DNA of 64,000 nucleotides, from contig WELA01009260.1 in NCBI GenBank assembly GCA_009602735.1, positions 96,693 through 160,692 of the forward strand, read 5' to 3'. Each line of letters opens with the position of its first letter. The stretch's first letter is position 1. A program made the translations under genes and the position numbers. Under the pieces are notes generated by a model. The model worked only from the letters and a program-made list of their open reading frames with translations, ran no database searches and had not been told where the DNA came from. Source of the stretch: Mesotaenium endlicherianum (taxonomy: Eukaryota > Streptophyta > Zygnematophyceae > Zygnematales > Mesotaeniaceae). Below are positions 33,801-45,305 of this stretch, one piece after another.

Positions 33801-34600
33801 TAACCGAGTCTTGCAGGAGGTGCTGAGAGCATACATTAACCAAAAACAAGATGATTGGGATGACCTTTTGCCTCAAATTCAGTTTGCGGTCAACAGTGCG
33901 GTGCACGCGTCAACGGGCAAGACTCCTTTTGAACTCAGCACGGGTAGAGTCCCTAAGTCTCCTTTGGATGTGCTAGGGGAGTCTTTAACTCCCCCTGACG
34001 GGATTGACAATCCGGTCTCCCTCCAGTTAACTCAGGAGTTTGCTGACACCCTGTTGGAAGTCCAACAAAACCTGCACAAAGCCCAAAAAAGCCAACAAAA
34101 TAATACGCTAATCAACACCGTCGGGTGCTGACATTTTCTAAGGGCAATTTAGTCAAATTGCATTCTCAGCACCTGAACCTCCTTGGTGTGGTCAAGAAAA
34201 AGATTGGCCCTGTCTGGGTCGGTTCATATTCGGTGGTGCATCGTGTCGGTCAGAATGCTTACAAATTGAACATGTCAGCCGAATACAAGGGTCACCCGGT
34301 CTTTAATGTCTCCATCCTGGAACCATACATCAAAGGTGATACACTGTTCACAGGTCGGTTACTTGTCCAACTGGGACCGGTCCCCGTTGTCCGGGACGGC
34401 GACCCTGAGGAATATGAGGTGGAGGAGATTTTAGACGCGCGCTCGGTCCGTCAATCGTCTAAATATGTCATGAAGTACCTCATCCGATGGAAAGGTTACG
34501 ATGCCTCTGGGGACACTTGAGAATTTAAAGATCAGCTGACCAATGCCAAAGGGGCGTTGAAACGGTTCCACCTTCGGGCGGCTGGGGCACCTTCCTAACA
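30841..34600 (+). CDS. G2 pol: protease, RT, RNase H, integrase, chromodomain (broken)
   Basis: In order: retropepsin-like segment (near 31100-31250), RT ([45 protein letters not shown] near 32200), RNase H ([40 protein letters not shown]), integrase with an HHCC zinc module (near 33350-33430, CDQCQRNKS) and a DDE core ([30 protein letters not shown]). The end has a chromodomain ([29 protein letters not shown]) near 34410-34520. The chromodomain identifies a chromovirus; in the family it can direct integration to marked chromatin. Several breaks. Confidence 0.9.
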
Positions 34601-34648
34601 GTCATTTCAGTTGACCCGGGAAGGTGACAGGAGGTCCTGTCTCCATAT

Positions 34649-34662
34649 AAGTTGGAGGGGGA
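34649..34662 (+). promoter_or_regulatory. Internal polypurine-tract copy between pol and the extra ORF
   Basis: AAGTTGGAGGGGGA lies about 50 bases after the pol region. It is nearly the same as the tract AAGTTGGAGGGAT just before the 3' LTR (36672-36684). The same internal copy occurs in G1 (about 39142-39154) and G3 (about 47187-47199) on the minus strand. It could prime plus-strand synthesis a second time, or mark the old 3' end of an ancestor. Confidence 0.7.
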
Positions 34663-34913
34663 TGTGACAGTTAGTGACAGTTGTGACAGGCAACCCACCT
34701 TTAAAATTAAATTGGAGGGAGTGGTATTCTCTGATCACCATATTACACACTCAACCTGCGCTTACACTCAATTGCTCTCTAACTCAATCTCCCCTTATAT
34801 TCACTCACACCAGGTATTCCACACTATGAATTCTCCCGATCGCGTTCCTCTTCATCAAGGGCACTCAGTAACGGCAAAAGGGCATGACTTCACTAACTTC
34901 ATTGTGTTTATGA

Positions 34914-36636
34914 TTGAGCAGGATGACTCAAAAGTCGGAACTCAAGAGGAAGAGAAGGGCGAAAGAGGCACATGCAGAGTACTTGCAATTCCGTGGAGAC
35001 ATCAAATCATCTTCCATCACCGCTCGGGAATCACAACGACTCCAACAACAGCGGGAGGTACAGAAGAAGAAGGAGGAGGAGGAACAGGCCAGACTGAGGC
35101 AGGAAGAAATGGACAGTATAGCTGCAGAGGAGGCCAAGAAAGCAGAGGAGGAGAGGCAAGCTGAGGAGAAGCGGAAGCAGCAGGCTGAAGAAGACGAACG
35201 GAGGAGAATCAGCAGCTACCGCTACATAGTGCTGGGCAAGGGCTTTGATCTACTGGAGGAGGCCTTCAAGTATTCCCAGAGAAGTCGCAGTGAGTCGCAG
35301 AAGGAAATCCTCCAGAAGGAAGGGGAGACATCCAAAAACTTTGACAAGTATATAGAGGTCAGCACAGGGCTCCTCCTCTACCACGATTACGCCCGGATGG
35401 TAGGATTTACAATCAAAGAGGCCAAGGCAATGGCCCAGGTGAACGAAGCAGGAGCTGTCTCGATTCCTGGTATCTGGGGGGCAGACAGGGTCATCAGGAT
35501 GATCCCCATGGACGCTGACAGCTTCAAGGACTCAACACCCCATAACAGGTTCAAGGCCATGTATAACGAGGTGGAGAGGAGGAGCTGGGAAATCGTGGCC
35601 AGGGAAACCAGTCAGCTAGACTTTGCAGGCCACTGGTACCCTTGTACTCTTAAAAGGACAGATGCTGCCTTCTTCCAAAAGCCCACCGATTGGCGGTGGA
35701 TGACCATCAACATGAGGGACCAGCAGAATGACAGGGCGACAGATGAGGATTTCCTGACAAACCTAAAGGGGAACATAGTATTGCCCCCTCACATTGCGGC
35801 ATGGGACCCAAGATTGGATGGAGTCAGAGACTGCATGAGCCAGGAGATGCATGAGCCAGGAGATGCAGGGGGACAGAAGCAGGGCCCGAGATTCATTCTC
35901 CAAAGGGAAGCACGCTTATGCCAAATGGGCAAGTAAGCAGGGGGAAAAGGACCTCTATGCGATCCGGACTCAGCAGCCCCCACCAGCACCCAAAAGGGGA
36001 CGGTCAGTAGGATATTCTTTTTCTCGGGAAGAGCTGGAGCAGCTGATAGAAGAGACCCCAGAAGTCTCAGAGGAACCCGGGGACGGAGAGGAGGAGGAGT
36101 CAGAGGAAGACGAGGAGGAAGGCGAGGAGGAGGACACTAGCCCCGCCGTGATCCTGACGCCTGCCACATCCCCTATAAGGGAGAAGACGGGGTTGGCCAT
36201 GCAGCAACTCGCTGAAGAGGAGGATATCACTTGGCTGGGGACTGCCAGAGGACAGACCCCATCTCTAGGCAAGGAGACCTAGTCAGACAGGGCAGACAGG
36301 AGGGCTGCTCGGGAGATAGCCAAAGGCCTGCCCGCATCTCCCTCGCAGAGAGGGCATGTACCCTTGGCTCATGTCATGCAACATCCTTCTGGGATGCCGG
36401 TATACGTACCTGTCAGTTTGAGGGCTGCCCAGGAGAAGGCTGCCTCCCTCCAGACTGTGCAGGAGGAAACAGCCCAGTTACTGCGTTCTCCGCGGGGTCC
36501 TTACACGGAACCTCCCTTTCTGACAGGCTTCAGAAGACCCCAAGACAGGAGGAGGTCTGGCTCCCCTGAGTATAGGGCCTCAGGGAGATCTCCTTTTGAT
36601 GGCAGTAGGCTGGGGACGGAAGAGACAGCACGCTGA
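34914..36636 (+). CDS. G2 extra ORF, type B, function unknown
   Basis: Sense-strand ORF between pol and the 3' LTR. Domains: a Glu/Lys/Gln-rich coiled coil (about the first 100 residues), then a conserved globular part with SSYRYIVLGKGFDLLEEAF, LQKEGE, TGLLLYHDYARMVGFT, IPGIWGADRVIRM, YNEVERRSWEIVARE, PTDWRWMTI and LPPHIAAWDPRLDG, a basic linker, a long acidic run (EEEESEEDEEEGEEEDTS) and a C-terminal Arg/Ser/Pro tail. It shares this outline with the G1/G3 type A but only about half the residues in the best block, while gag-pol is nearly the same. No signal peptide or membrane segment is seen, so it is not an obvious envelope. Broken in at least one place. Function unknown. Confidence 0.8.
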
Positions 36637-36684
36637 TATTAGTGTTAGTGTTGTCGAGGCGACAACATGATAAGTTGGAGGGAT

Positions 36685-37405
36685 TGTAATGAATCAGTAT
36701 ATTAGTTGATATAATATTCATTTAAACATAATAATTAATTAAAATAAGCCTGCTGAACTCTAATTAATAATCAATCTGCTGGACTTTATAATTAATATTA
36801 GTTTAATGACTCGGCCGAAAGCAGCAGGCTGAAGTCAACTTAAGTCAGCTTACTGACACATTCTTTGCCAGCCAGCTGACTTCCGTACTCGGTAGCAGTG
36901 AACTGCCTCGATATGCATCTAAGTGTGGTGTGCTAGATGAATCGCCAAATGACATCCCTATGATGGATGGCGATTCGGGATGAGGGGAGATGGCGGTGGA
37001 TTTGGTTAACCGAGGTCCTACCTACGTGGTTAACTCTCGGGTAGGCGGTGCCATCGCACTGACCGTTGAACAGTAAACTCATTCCATGTACATATGCTAG
37101 GCATTGCTCTCGAGTTCGGCATTCGGAAACGAGGCCAACTCTCTTGTACAGCTTACTGAGAGAGATATGAATCCAAGGCGAGAAGCCATTGATACGCACT
37201 GTCTTCTAACCTTGCTTATGTATGAGTTTACTGATTTGCATTATTGATGCTAGTTTACTCTCATTTGACTGACGAGTATTATTCACTGCTAGTGTGTTGT
37301 CTTTTGCCGTTAAACCAGCTAACGAAAAATACCATAAATATTACTTGCTGATATCAAGATCCTTATTAATTGTTAATCGCCTATTTGATAAGTCGATTCA
37401 TTTCA
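36685..37405 (+). repeat. G2 3' LTR
   Basis: This 721-bp repeat starts TGTAATGAATCAGTATATTAG and ends GATTCATTTCA, preceded by the purine tract at 36672-36684. It pairs with 28563-29296. A GGTAG duplication follows at 37406-37410. Confidence 0.92.
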
Positions 37406-37410
37406 GGTAG

Positions 37411-38780
37411 AATATTGTATCCTTAAAGCTATCGGGCCGCTTGCTCACCATCCTGATGAGGCTCTAATCTCCCACTATTCCCGGTATTGGGACTGGCTTG
37501 TTCTCTGAATCATCGGCAAGGTACCGGGCCTGCTCTGCTGTATAGCTCACCATCTTGGCATAATCCTCGTAGAGGACCACACCAGTGTGTGTCTCAATGC
37601 ACCAGTGCTGCAGTTCCTTCCCTCTGTAGCAGTGTTGTCTGTTCCACCTTGTAGATCTTTTGGACTACCAGCAATGCTTTCTTCAGGTTATCAAAGTTTT
37701 GGCCATCCACCACAGTATACCTGTAAGTAGCCAAGCTCTTCTGCCTGTCCGCTTCAGCCTTTTTCCATCTCTCCTCCTCTGTCGCTGCCGCTTCTTCTTG
37801 TTGTTTCTTCTGTCTCTCCTCCTCAGCTTTCTTGAGGTTTTTCGCATCCTGATCCTTCTTTCTCTGTGCTTCTTCTGCCGCCTCTTGTTGTTTGCGGATG
37901 AAAGGGGCAGAGAGCCCTAGTGGAAGCGTAGTGACTCACGAGGAACAAAGCTAGTTGCAATCATACTCAAGAGTGCAGCGGCATATTGCTAAGAAAGCTT
38001 AGGAAAGTTTCTTGACATTTTGAGTGGCAAGAAATTGCTCACAAATGATGTAGGATGAAAGGCCTTGTCATTTCAAACCCGTAGGAATTTACAGAAGTGA
38101 AAACTGATCAGAAAGAAAGAAGTTATGCCTATTTATAATTTTCTGCCTAAATGCTCCTCTCTAGGAGGAAGTTACGGATTTTCCTAAGTGTTCGTCAAAT
38201 TGTCCCTTCCAGAATATTCGTGAGTAAGCCAAATCAGTCTAATCTGACGTGTCGGGCCGAATTGACGTCCACATACATGCATCGACATTACTAGAATATT
38301 CTATCTTAAACGCGCTAGGCTAAACCGAAACTTCTAGGTAAATCGACCTAGTCGGCACTCCGCGTCAGCCGAACTTACGTGAAGGTTCGAGTTCATTCTA
38401 ACGGGCCAGATCGCTCGACACTGTCGGTCCATCCGACGGTCGCGCTCACCGCGAATTAAGGACTGTCGTCGACCGACCTCAAAACTAATTAAACTTCAGA
38501 ACTCCGTAACTCTCTCAATACTTGACCAAATTCGATGAACTTTATATCAAAATGACCACAAAAATGCACTCTACATGAATGAACAATCAAAACATAATTT
38601 TATGAAACTCAAAAAAGCACTTTATAAACCTATGACCTTACAGCGGACCCTTTCTTGTTCTCTCCCGGTGAGGGACGTCGCCGCCAGCTCTTTCTGGTAT
38701 AACTCCATTGTCCTCCTGGCTTCTTCTGCCTTGTGCTTTCTGTCCTCCTTTTGTGTGGTGGGGGGCATTTTTCACATGTA
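37411..38780 (-). CDS. G1 extra ORF, N-terminal part, split by a solo LTR
   Basis: These minus-strand pieces (37411-37898 and 38643-38780) match the N-terminal coiled coil and the first globular part of the type A extra ORF seen whole in G3. They are separated by the 744-bp solo LTR. Broken. Confidence 0.75.
37899..38642 (-). mobile_element. Solo LTR of a separate family, inserted in the G1 extra ORF
   Basis: A 744-bp sequence has TG...CA ends (on the minus strand TGTAAGGTCATAGG ... CCCCTTTCA) and is flanked by the perfect 5-bp duplication GCGGA (37894-37898 and 38643-38647). No internal region is present, so it is a recombined solo LTR. The orientation is taken from the match of its 3' end to the fragment at 9366-9458. 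The uninterrupted target sequence is visible in G3 near 46850-46870. Confidence 0.92.
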
Positions 38781-39017
38781 GCCAGGGCACAAGTAAGTAG
38801 GATATCGACCTTTGTCATAGGAGTTGCAGGAAGGGAGTAAGTTCGTATTAGTATGGTATATTCGTTCTCGTTTACCTTACAGGGTGATTGCTAGGAGTTG
38901 ACGTAGTTGCGGTGCGCTAGACATAAACGTATGAATGTGTTTTCAGGTGTGAAAAGTGATGTATTACTGTGTGAGGCCCTTTTTCCTTTGGCCAAAGGTG
39001 CTTTATGTGGGCCAAGC

Positions 39018-39101
39018 TGTCCCCTCTGTCACTATGCTGACACTTAAGATTCACATAACCGTCCCATCTGTCACTATGCTGACACTTAGGGTTCACATAA
39101 C
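39018..39101. repeat. Two 42-bp direct repeats between the G1 extra ORF and pol
   Basis: Two adjacent 42-base units each contain CTGTCACTATGCTGACACTT and TTCACATAAC. They lie in the spacer before the pol end and are absent from the equivalent spacer in G3 (about 47150). Confidence 0.85.
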
Positions 39102-39204
39102 TGTCCCTTTCTCGCTCTCGCACACTAACTGTCATATATTTTCCCCTCCAACTTATATGGAGACAGGACCTCCTGTCACCTTCCCGGGTCAACTGAAATG
39201 ACTG

Positions 39205-42200
39205 TTAGGGAGGTGCCCCAGCCGCCCGAAGGTGGAACCGTTTCAACGCCCCTTTGGCATTAGTCAAATGGTCTTTAAATTCCCAAGTGTCCCCACAGGC
39301 ATCGTAACCCTTCCATCGAATGAGGTACTTCATGACATATTTAGACGATTGACGGACCGAGCGCGCGTCTAAAATCTCCTCCACCTCATATTCCTCAGGG
39401 TCGCCGTCCCGGACAACGGGGACCGGTCCCAGTTGGACAAGTAACCGACCTGTGAACAGTGTATCACCTTTGATGTATGGTTCCAGGATGGAGACATTAA
39501 AGACCGGGTGACCCTTGTATTCGGCTGACATGTTCAATTTGTAAGCATTCTGACCGACACGATGCACCACCGAATATGAACCGACCCAGACAGGGCCAAT
39601 CTTTTTCTTGACCACACCAAGGAGGTTCAGGTGCTGAGAATGCAATTTGACTAAATTGCCCTTAGAAAATGTCAGCACCCGACGGTGTTGATTAGCGTAT
39701 TATTTTGTTGGCTTTTTTGGGCTTTGTGCAGGTTTTGTTGGACTTCCAACAGGGTGTCAGCAAACTCCTGAGTTAACTGGAGGGAGACCGGATTGTCAAT
39801 CCCGTCAGGGTGAGTTAAAGACTCCCCTAGCACATCCGAAGGAGACTTAGGGACTCTACCCGTGCTGAGTTCAAAAGGAGTCTTGCCCGTTGACGCGTGC
39901 ACCGCACTGTGGACCGCAAACTGAATTTGAGGCAAAAGGTCATCCCAATTATCTTGTTTTTGGTTAATGTATGCTCTCAGCACCTCCTGCAAGACTCGGT
40001 TAGTTCTTTCAGTCTGCCCATCAGTTTGAGCGTGGTTAGCTGTGCTGAGCAGCTGTTTGACTCCCATTAACCCCATTAAAGCTCTCCAGAACTTAGAGGT
40101 AAATTTTGAGTCTCTGTCTGAGATGATATTAGAGGGGAGCCCATGTTGGCATACTACGTGGTTGTAGAGCTGTCTCGCTGTTTCGAGTGCAGTTACTTTG
40201 ACAGTTGTGGGGATGAAAATGACCATTTTTGTCAATTTATCCACGACTACCAGTATCGAATCATGCCCATTAGCAGTTCGTGGCAGTGTGACCACCCAGT
40301 CCATGGATATAGTTTCCCAGCGTCCCGCTGGGATGGGCAGCGGTTGCGAGAGACCTCCCGGTGGTGTGTGCCTAGACTTATTTCTTTGACACTGATCACA
40401 GGACTTCACATATTTCAAGATCTCCCGGGGCATTCCCTCCCAATGATAATGTTTTGCCAGTTTGCCAACAGTTTTGGCCTGCCCCAAATGCCCACCCAGT
40501 AAACTGTAATGCGCTTGACTCAGTAAGAGAGACCTTATTTCCAAGTTATTAGGAATGACCAGCTTCAGCCTTCCTGAAGTGGTTTCAGTCACCCAAACCC
40601 CTGCCTTAAGCCTATACCTGAGTGCAGTAGCACGACACACACCATCAGTGGGGCTGGGCTCAAATGTTGGGTCAGAAAGGTAGGCTTTTCTAAATTGTTC
40701 AAGGAAGGACTTTTTCACCTTCAGTGAAGTGAGTGCACACATGACTTTATCTACAGCATGCTGACTAAAGTTCCTTTCTTGCAAGTCAGGTCTTCTAGAG
40801 AGTGCATCAACAGTATTCAACTTCCCTGGTTTGTAGTCGATCTGGACTTGGAATTGCTCCAGCATCAGGCTCCACCAGTTCTCCCTCCTGGACAGCTTGG
40901 ACTTCTTCGAAAAGTGAGTCAGAGCTAGATGATTTGTAATCAGCTTAAAAGCTTTACCATGTAAGTATGCTCTCCACAATTTGAGCACATGAATGATAGC
41001 TAGCAGCTCTTTATCATGCACTGAGTAATTAATCTCCGCTGGATTATATTTCATAGATTCGTACAACACAAGGTGCCACTCCCGCCGCACCTTTACATCC
41101 TTTGTGGTTTTGTCAGCAGGCTGCAACAAAATAGCACCCATGGCAAAGTTAGAGGCATAAGTGACCACCTGCACCGGTTTGCTGGGGTCATACACGGCTA
41201 GCACTGGGGCAGAACAAAGGGCATCTTTAAGGGTCTGGAAGGCAGCCTGCTGCTCTTCCCCCCACACATACCCGATGTCTTTCTTAGTAAGGTCAGTCAG
41301 TTTACTGGCCTTTGTGGAATAATTCTCAATAAATCTCCTATAGTACTTAGCCAACCCGAGGAAGGATCTAACTTCAGAGACAGACTGTGGTACTGGCCAG
41401 TCCCTTATGGTCTGGACTTTCTTAGGATCCACACTGATGCCCTCTTTACTCACAACGTAGCCTAAGAATTCAATACTTTCCTTAAAGAAATCACACTTGC
41501 TCATTTTAGCATATAACTGATTTCTTCTCAGAATGCTGAGCTTCATCTTTAGAGGAAATTGAAATATCATCCAGGAAAACTTGCACAAATTTATCCAAAT
41601 AAGGCCTGAAAATGTCATTCATAGCACCCGTGAAGGTCGCAGGAGCATTTGTCAGTCCAATGGGCATCACGTTGAACTCATAGTGTCCATAACGTGTGCG
41701 GAAGGCAGTCTTTTGTTCATCCCCCTCAGCAATTCTGATTTGATGATAACCACTCTTGAGATCTATCTTACTGAACACCTTAGCATCAGACAGGGTATCA
41801 AGCAAGTCCTTGATTTTGGTTAAAGCATACTTGTTCTTTACTGTAATTCTGTTCAGGGCTTTGTAATCCACACACATCCGCATACTGCCATCCTTTTTCT
41901 GAACGAATAGGATGGGTGCGTCGTAAGGTGATTATGGGGGAAATATAACCATTCTCCTCAAGCTCTGCAATCTGTGTTTTCAACTCCTCGCTCTCCACAT
42001 AAGACAAGCCATAAGTGCGTTGCCAAGGTGGCTGACTCCCAGGTAATAAATCAATCCTATGATCTACTTCCCTCTTAGGGGGTAGTCCTGGAGGCATATT
42101 AAATACATCCGTGTACTGAGCAACAATTTTTGCAGCAGTAGGGTGCTCCGGAGGGCTTACCTTTTTCTCAACCACTTCTTCAGGTTGAGGAGGTACCTCT

Positions 42201-42892
42201 CTTAGCAGCAGACAGAACATTCTGTCTTCCTTCTGGTTCCAGCTTTTGACGAACTCCATTGCATTCAGCAACTTGCATCCTTCTGGAAGCCTCTTCTTTT
42301 CCTTCATTTGCCATCCACACAGGACAAGAGGAAGAGCACTGGTGGGTGCCAAGTCAGTCTGCCCATCACTGGCTCCTCTCACTTTAACTGTACCTCTGCT
42401 CCAACACACTTCAGCTTGATGTCTATTAAGCCAGGACCTGCCTAGCACGAGATCATAAAAGCCAGTGTTGAGTACCTCAAATGTAAGCGTTTCAGTTAGA
42501 ACTGCAATGCCAGAACCTAACTGGACCTCAATAGGCTTGGTTATAACTCCTCCCGGGATACTTGAGGCATCTCCAAGGAATATTTTTCTATTCCCTTGGG
42601 TGACAGTAGGCAGCCTTAGCCGCTTAACTAAGTCCTTGTGGATAAAAGTATGTGACGCCCCTCCGTCAACAAATGCCCTCACCTTCCTACCTGCAATCAT
42701 GCAATGCAGTAGGATAGGGGGGACTGTCTTTTCCTGACTTTCGCATTGTTCTCCTGACGTAGCAAAGAAATGTTGGACATCAGGTGGAACAAGAGCATCC
42801 AGAGTGTGCACTCTCTGGACGTCTATATTGCTGATGGTCTCCTTTATCTGGTTGTCAGGCATGCATAGTGAATCCAGTTCAGCAGGACCCAT
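39205..42892 (-). CDS. G1 pol (broken)
   Basis: The minus-strand reading has protease ([20 protein letters not shown] near 42660), RT, RNase H, integrase (HHCC and DDE motifs as in G2) and a chromodomain near 39300-39420. It is nearly the same in sequence as the G3 pol. Its 3' end is followed by the internal purine tract and the split extra ORF. A few breaks in the RT part. Confidence 0.9.
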
Positions 42893-42960
42893 AATACCTG
42901 CTACGAGGGCAGCTAGTGACGACTCACTATCTCTAGCATCCTCACAGTCAGTAGACTGGA

Positions 42961-44439
42961 TTACTGACTGTTGCTGTCTTTTAAAGGCTGGTCTTTTCTC
43001 TCGACCTTAGGCAGGTGCTTGACCGGACACTGTTCTCTGTAGTGGCCTTTCTGCTGACAATGGTAGCAAGTAGATTTTGCTGAGGCTGGTCTCGGCTTAG
43101 TCCTACCACCACCCCTTCCATAGCCACCTCGAGAGGGACCACCTCTACCTCTAGACTGAATAGCATTGTACTCATACTCATATTCATCACCCTGATTATC
43201 CTCAGCCTGGTCTCCTTCAACTGCATTGTAGGAACCGTGGGGCTTTTTGACAATCTTAGACACCAAAGCGTTACTCTGGCGCTTGTGATTGAACTGCTGC
43301 TGATCCCAGGCGTCAGCATCCTGGATCAAGTCAGCCAGTTTCTCATACTTTTTCTCAGCAAAATGACCAGAGACCTCGGATTTCAAGCCATACCTGAAGT
43401 ATGCTATCCTATACCGTTCTGGCAAATCAGGCTGCTTCATCATGTTCTCTTGGAACTTTTGAGCAAACTCAGCAACTGAAGTGGTCTGCTTCAGTGTCAG
43501 GGAGATCATCGCATAGATAGCTTTCTCCTGCTGGTTGATGACATCAAACTTCTCATGCAACTTCTCGACAAACTCTACCCACGTAGGGTCACCGAGTTGC
43601 CGAGCCTTACGCTCTTCCTTCCAGTAAAGCCACCAGTCTGCGGCACTGCCTTTCAGTAGCGCACCGGTGTGCCTGACCTTCTCGTAATCTTGCAGTTCTG
43701 GGTAGTTCTCCAGCCACTGCTCAACATCCGCGAGAAACTTGATCAGGTAATATTTTCTGTTTCCCTCAGGATCATAGTCCTGGGGAGGTTTCGGCTTGGG
43801 CTTACTAGGCCCTCGGCCACCACCACTAGTGGTGTGAGACCCCAGTTGGTCTCTGTCCCGGAGTAGGGACATTATGATTCTTTTGTCCTCCTGCTGGGAC
43901 TGATACATGGTCGCCATTTGCGACTGCATCTGAACGAACAATGCTCCCAAGTCTACATTTTGGGGTGGTAGATTAGCAAATGCAGCAGCAGCATTGGCAT
44001 CTACTCGCTGAGTAGTGTCCTCAACAATCCCTCTTGCTCCTGCAGCAGCAATTCCTGCCGCATTCAGCCGGTCACGTATTTGACCTAGGGGTACATTGAG
44101 TTGTACGGCAGGAGGTGGGTTCAGAACATTGGCCCTTGATGCCATAAGTTCTTCAACAGTGCGCTCGTCAGCTGGCTGTCCTTCCCTCCTTTGTATATCT
44201 TCAGCGGCCTTTGCTACTTGTTCAGCTTCTAGTCTGGCTATCTCCTCCTCAGCTTGCTGAGCTGCGACTGAGGCAATAGCAGCTGCCTCATCTGCAGCCT
44301 CCCTAGCTGCAGTATCCGCTACTGCTTCCGAATAGGTACGGTTTCCCGCTACATGGCTTTCCGCCTGGTTTTCGACATTCTCGTTATCCTGGTTCTCCAT
44401 GTCTCGGGAGTTGCTAGTTTGAGACCTTGTCCTTACCAT
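42961..44439 (-). CDS. G1 gag
   Basis: Open reading of 492 residues from [13 protein letters not shown], with the Ala/Glu-rich N-terminal coil, capsid domain, Arg/Gly-rich linker and one CCHC knuckle (CYHCQQKGHYREQC). It lies just inside the shared central LTR and primer site. It looks whole at the sequence level. Gag and pol are in different reading contexts, as in many Ty3/gypsy elements. Confidence 0.9.
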   Translation of the reverse strand: MVRTRSQTSNSRDMENQDNENVENQAESHVAGNRTYSEAVADTAAREAADEAAAIASVAAQQAEEEIARLEAEQVAKAAEDIQRREGQPADERTVEELMASRANVLNPPPAVQLNVPLGQIRDRLNAAGIAAAGARGIVEDTTQRVDANAAAAFANLPPQNVDLGALFVQMQSQMATMYQSQQEDKRIIMSLLRDRDQLGSHTTSGGGRGPSKPKPKPPQDYDPEGNRKYYLIKFLADVEQWLENYPELQDYEKVRHTGALLKGSAADWWLYWKEERKARQLGDPTWVEFVEKLHEKFDVINQQEKAIYAMISLTLKQTTSVAEFAQKFQENMMKQPDLPERYRIAYFRYGLKSEVSGHFAEKKYEKLADLIQDADAWDQQQFNHKRQSNALVSKIVKKPHGSYNAVEGDQAEDNQGDEYEYEYNAIQSRGRGGPSRGGYGRGGGRTKPRPASAKSTCYHCQQKGHYREQCPVKHLPKVERKDQPLKDSNSQ

Positions 44440-44473
44440 ACAAAGAAGACTGTGATAACTGCTCCGATACCAC

Positions 44474-45192
44474 TGAAATGAATCGACTTACCAAATAGGC
44501 GATTAACAATTAATAAAGATCTTTATATCAGCAAGTAATCTTTATGGTATTTCCGTTAACTAGTTAAACGGCAAAGGACAATACACTAGCAGGGAATAAT
44601 ACTCGTAAGTCAAATGCGAGTAAACTAGCATCAATGATGCAAATCAGTAAACTCATACATAAGCAAGGTTAGAAGACAGTGCGTATCAATGGCTTCTCGC
44701 CTTGGATTCAGATCTCTCTCAGTAAGCTGTACAAGAGAGTTGGCCTCGTTTCCGAATGCCGAACTCGAGAGCAATGCCTAGCATATGTACATGGAATGAG
44801 TTTACTGTTCAACGGTCAGTGCGATGGCACCGCCTACCCGGGAGTTAACCACGTTGGTAGGACCTCGGTTAACCAAATCCACCGCCATCTCCCATCATCC
44901 CGAATAGCCATCCATCATAGGGATGTCATCTGGCCATTCATCTAGCATATCGCACTTAGATGCATATCAAGGCAGTTCGCTGCTACCGAGTACGGAAGTC
45001 AGCTGGCTGTCAAAGAATGTGTCAGCAAGCTGACTTAAGTTGACTTCAGCCTGCTGCTTTTGGCCGAGTCATTAAACTGATAATTATGTAAAGTCCAGCA
45101 GACTGATTATTAACTAAAGTTCAGCAGGCTGAACTTAATTAACTATTATATTTAAATGAATATTATATCCACTAATATACTGATTCATTACA
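44474..45192 (-). repeat. Central LTR shared by G1 and G3
   Basis: A 719-bp minus-orientation LTR. On its 44473 side is the G1 primer site (complement of GCTCCGATACCAC); on its 45193 side is the G3 purine tract (complement of ATCCCTCCAACTTAACTT). No target duplication flanks it, which supports a tandem array and not two separate insertions. Confidence 0.9.
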
Positions 45193-45305
45193 ATCCCTCC
45201 AACTTAACTTGTTGTCGCCTCGACAACATTAAACTGCAAAAGCTTTAAATAAAGAAACTGACCCTGACCAGCCTCCCTTACTGACTATCTTTTCAGCCTG
45301 TCACC

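Larger units (their letters stand above)
28563..37405 (+). mobile_element. Element G2: G-family chromovirus nested in G1, with type B extra ORF
   Basis: An 8.8-kb plus-strand element with LTRs 28563-29296 and 36685-37405 is flanked by the 5-bp duplication GGTAG (28558-28562 and 37406-37410). It lies inside the extra ORF of G1. Order: LTR, primer site (TGGTATCGGAGCAG from 29298), gag, protease, RT, RNase H, integrase, chromodomain, internal purine tract (34649-34662), extra ORF, purine tract (36672-36684), LTR. LTR pairs differ by a few percent by eye, so this is not brand new. Several breaks in gag-pol. Two of the window's placeholder N bases fall in it, each with a short repeat on both sides. 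Confidence 0.92.
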
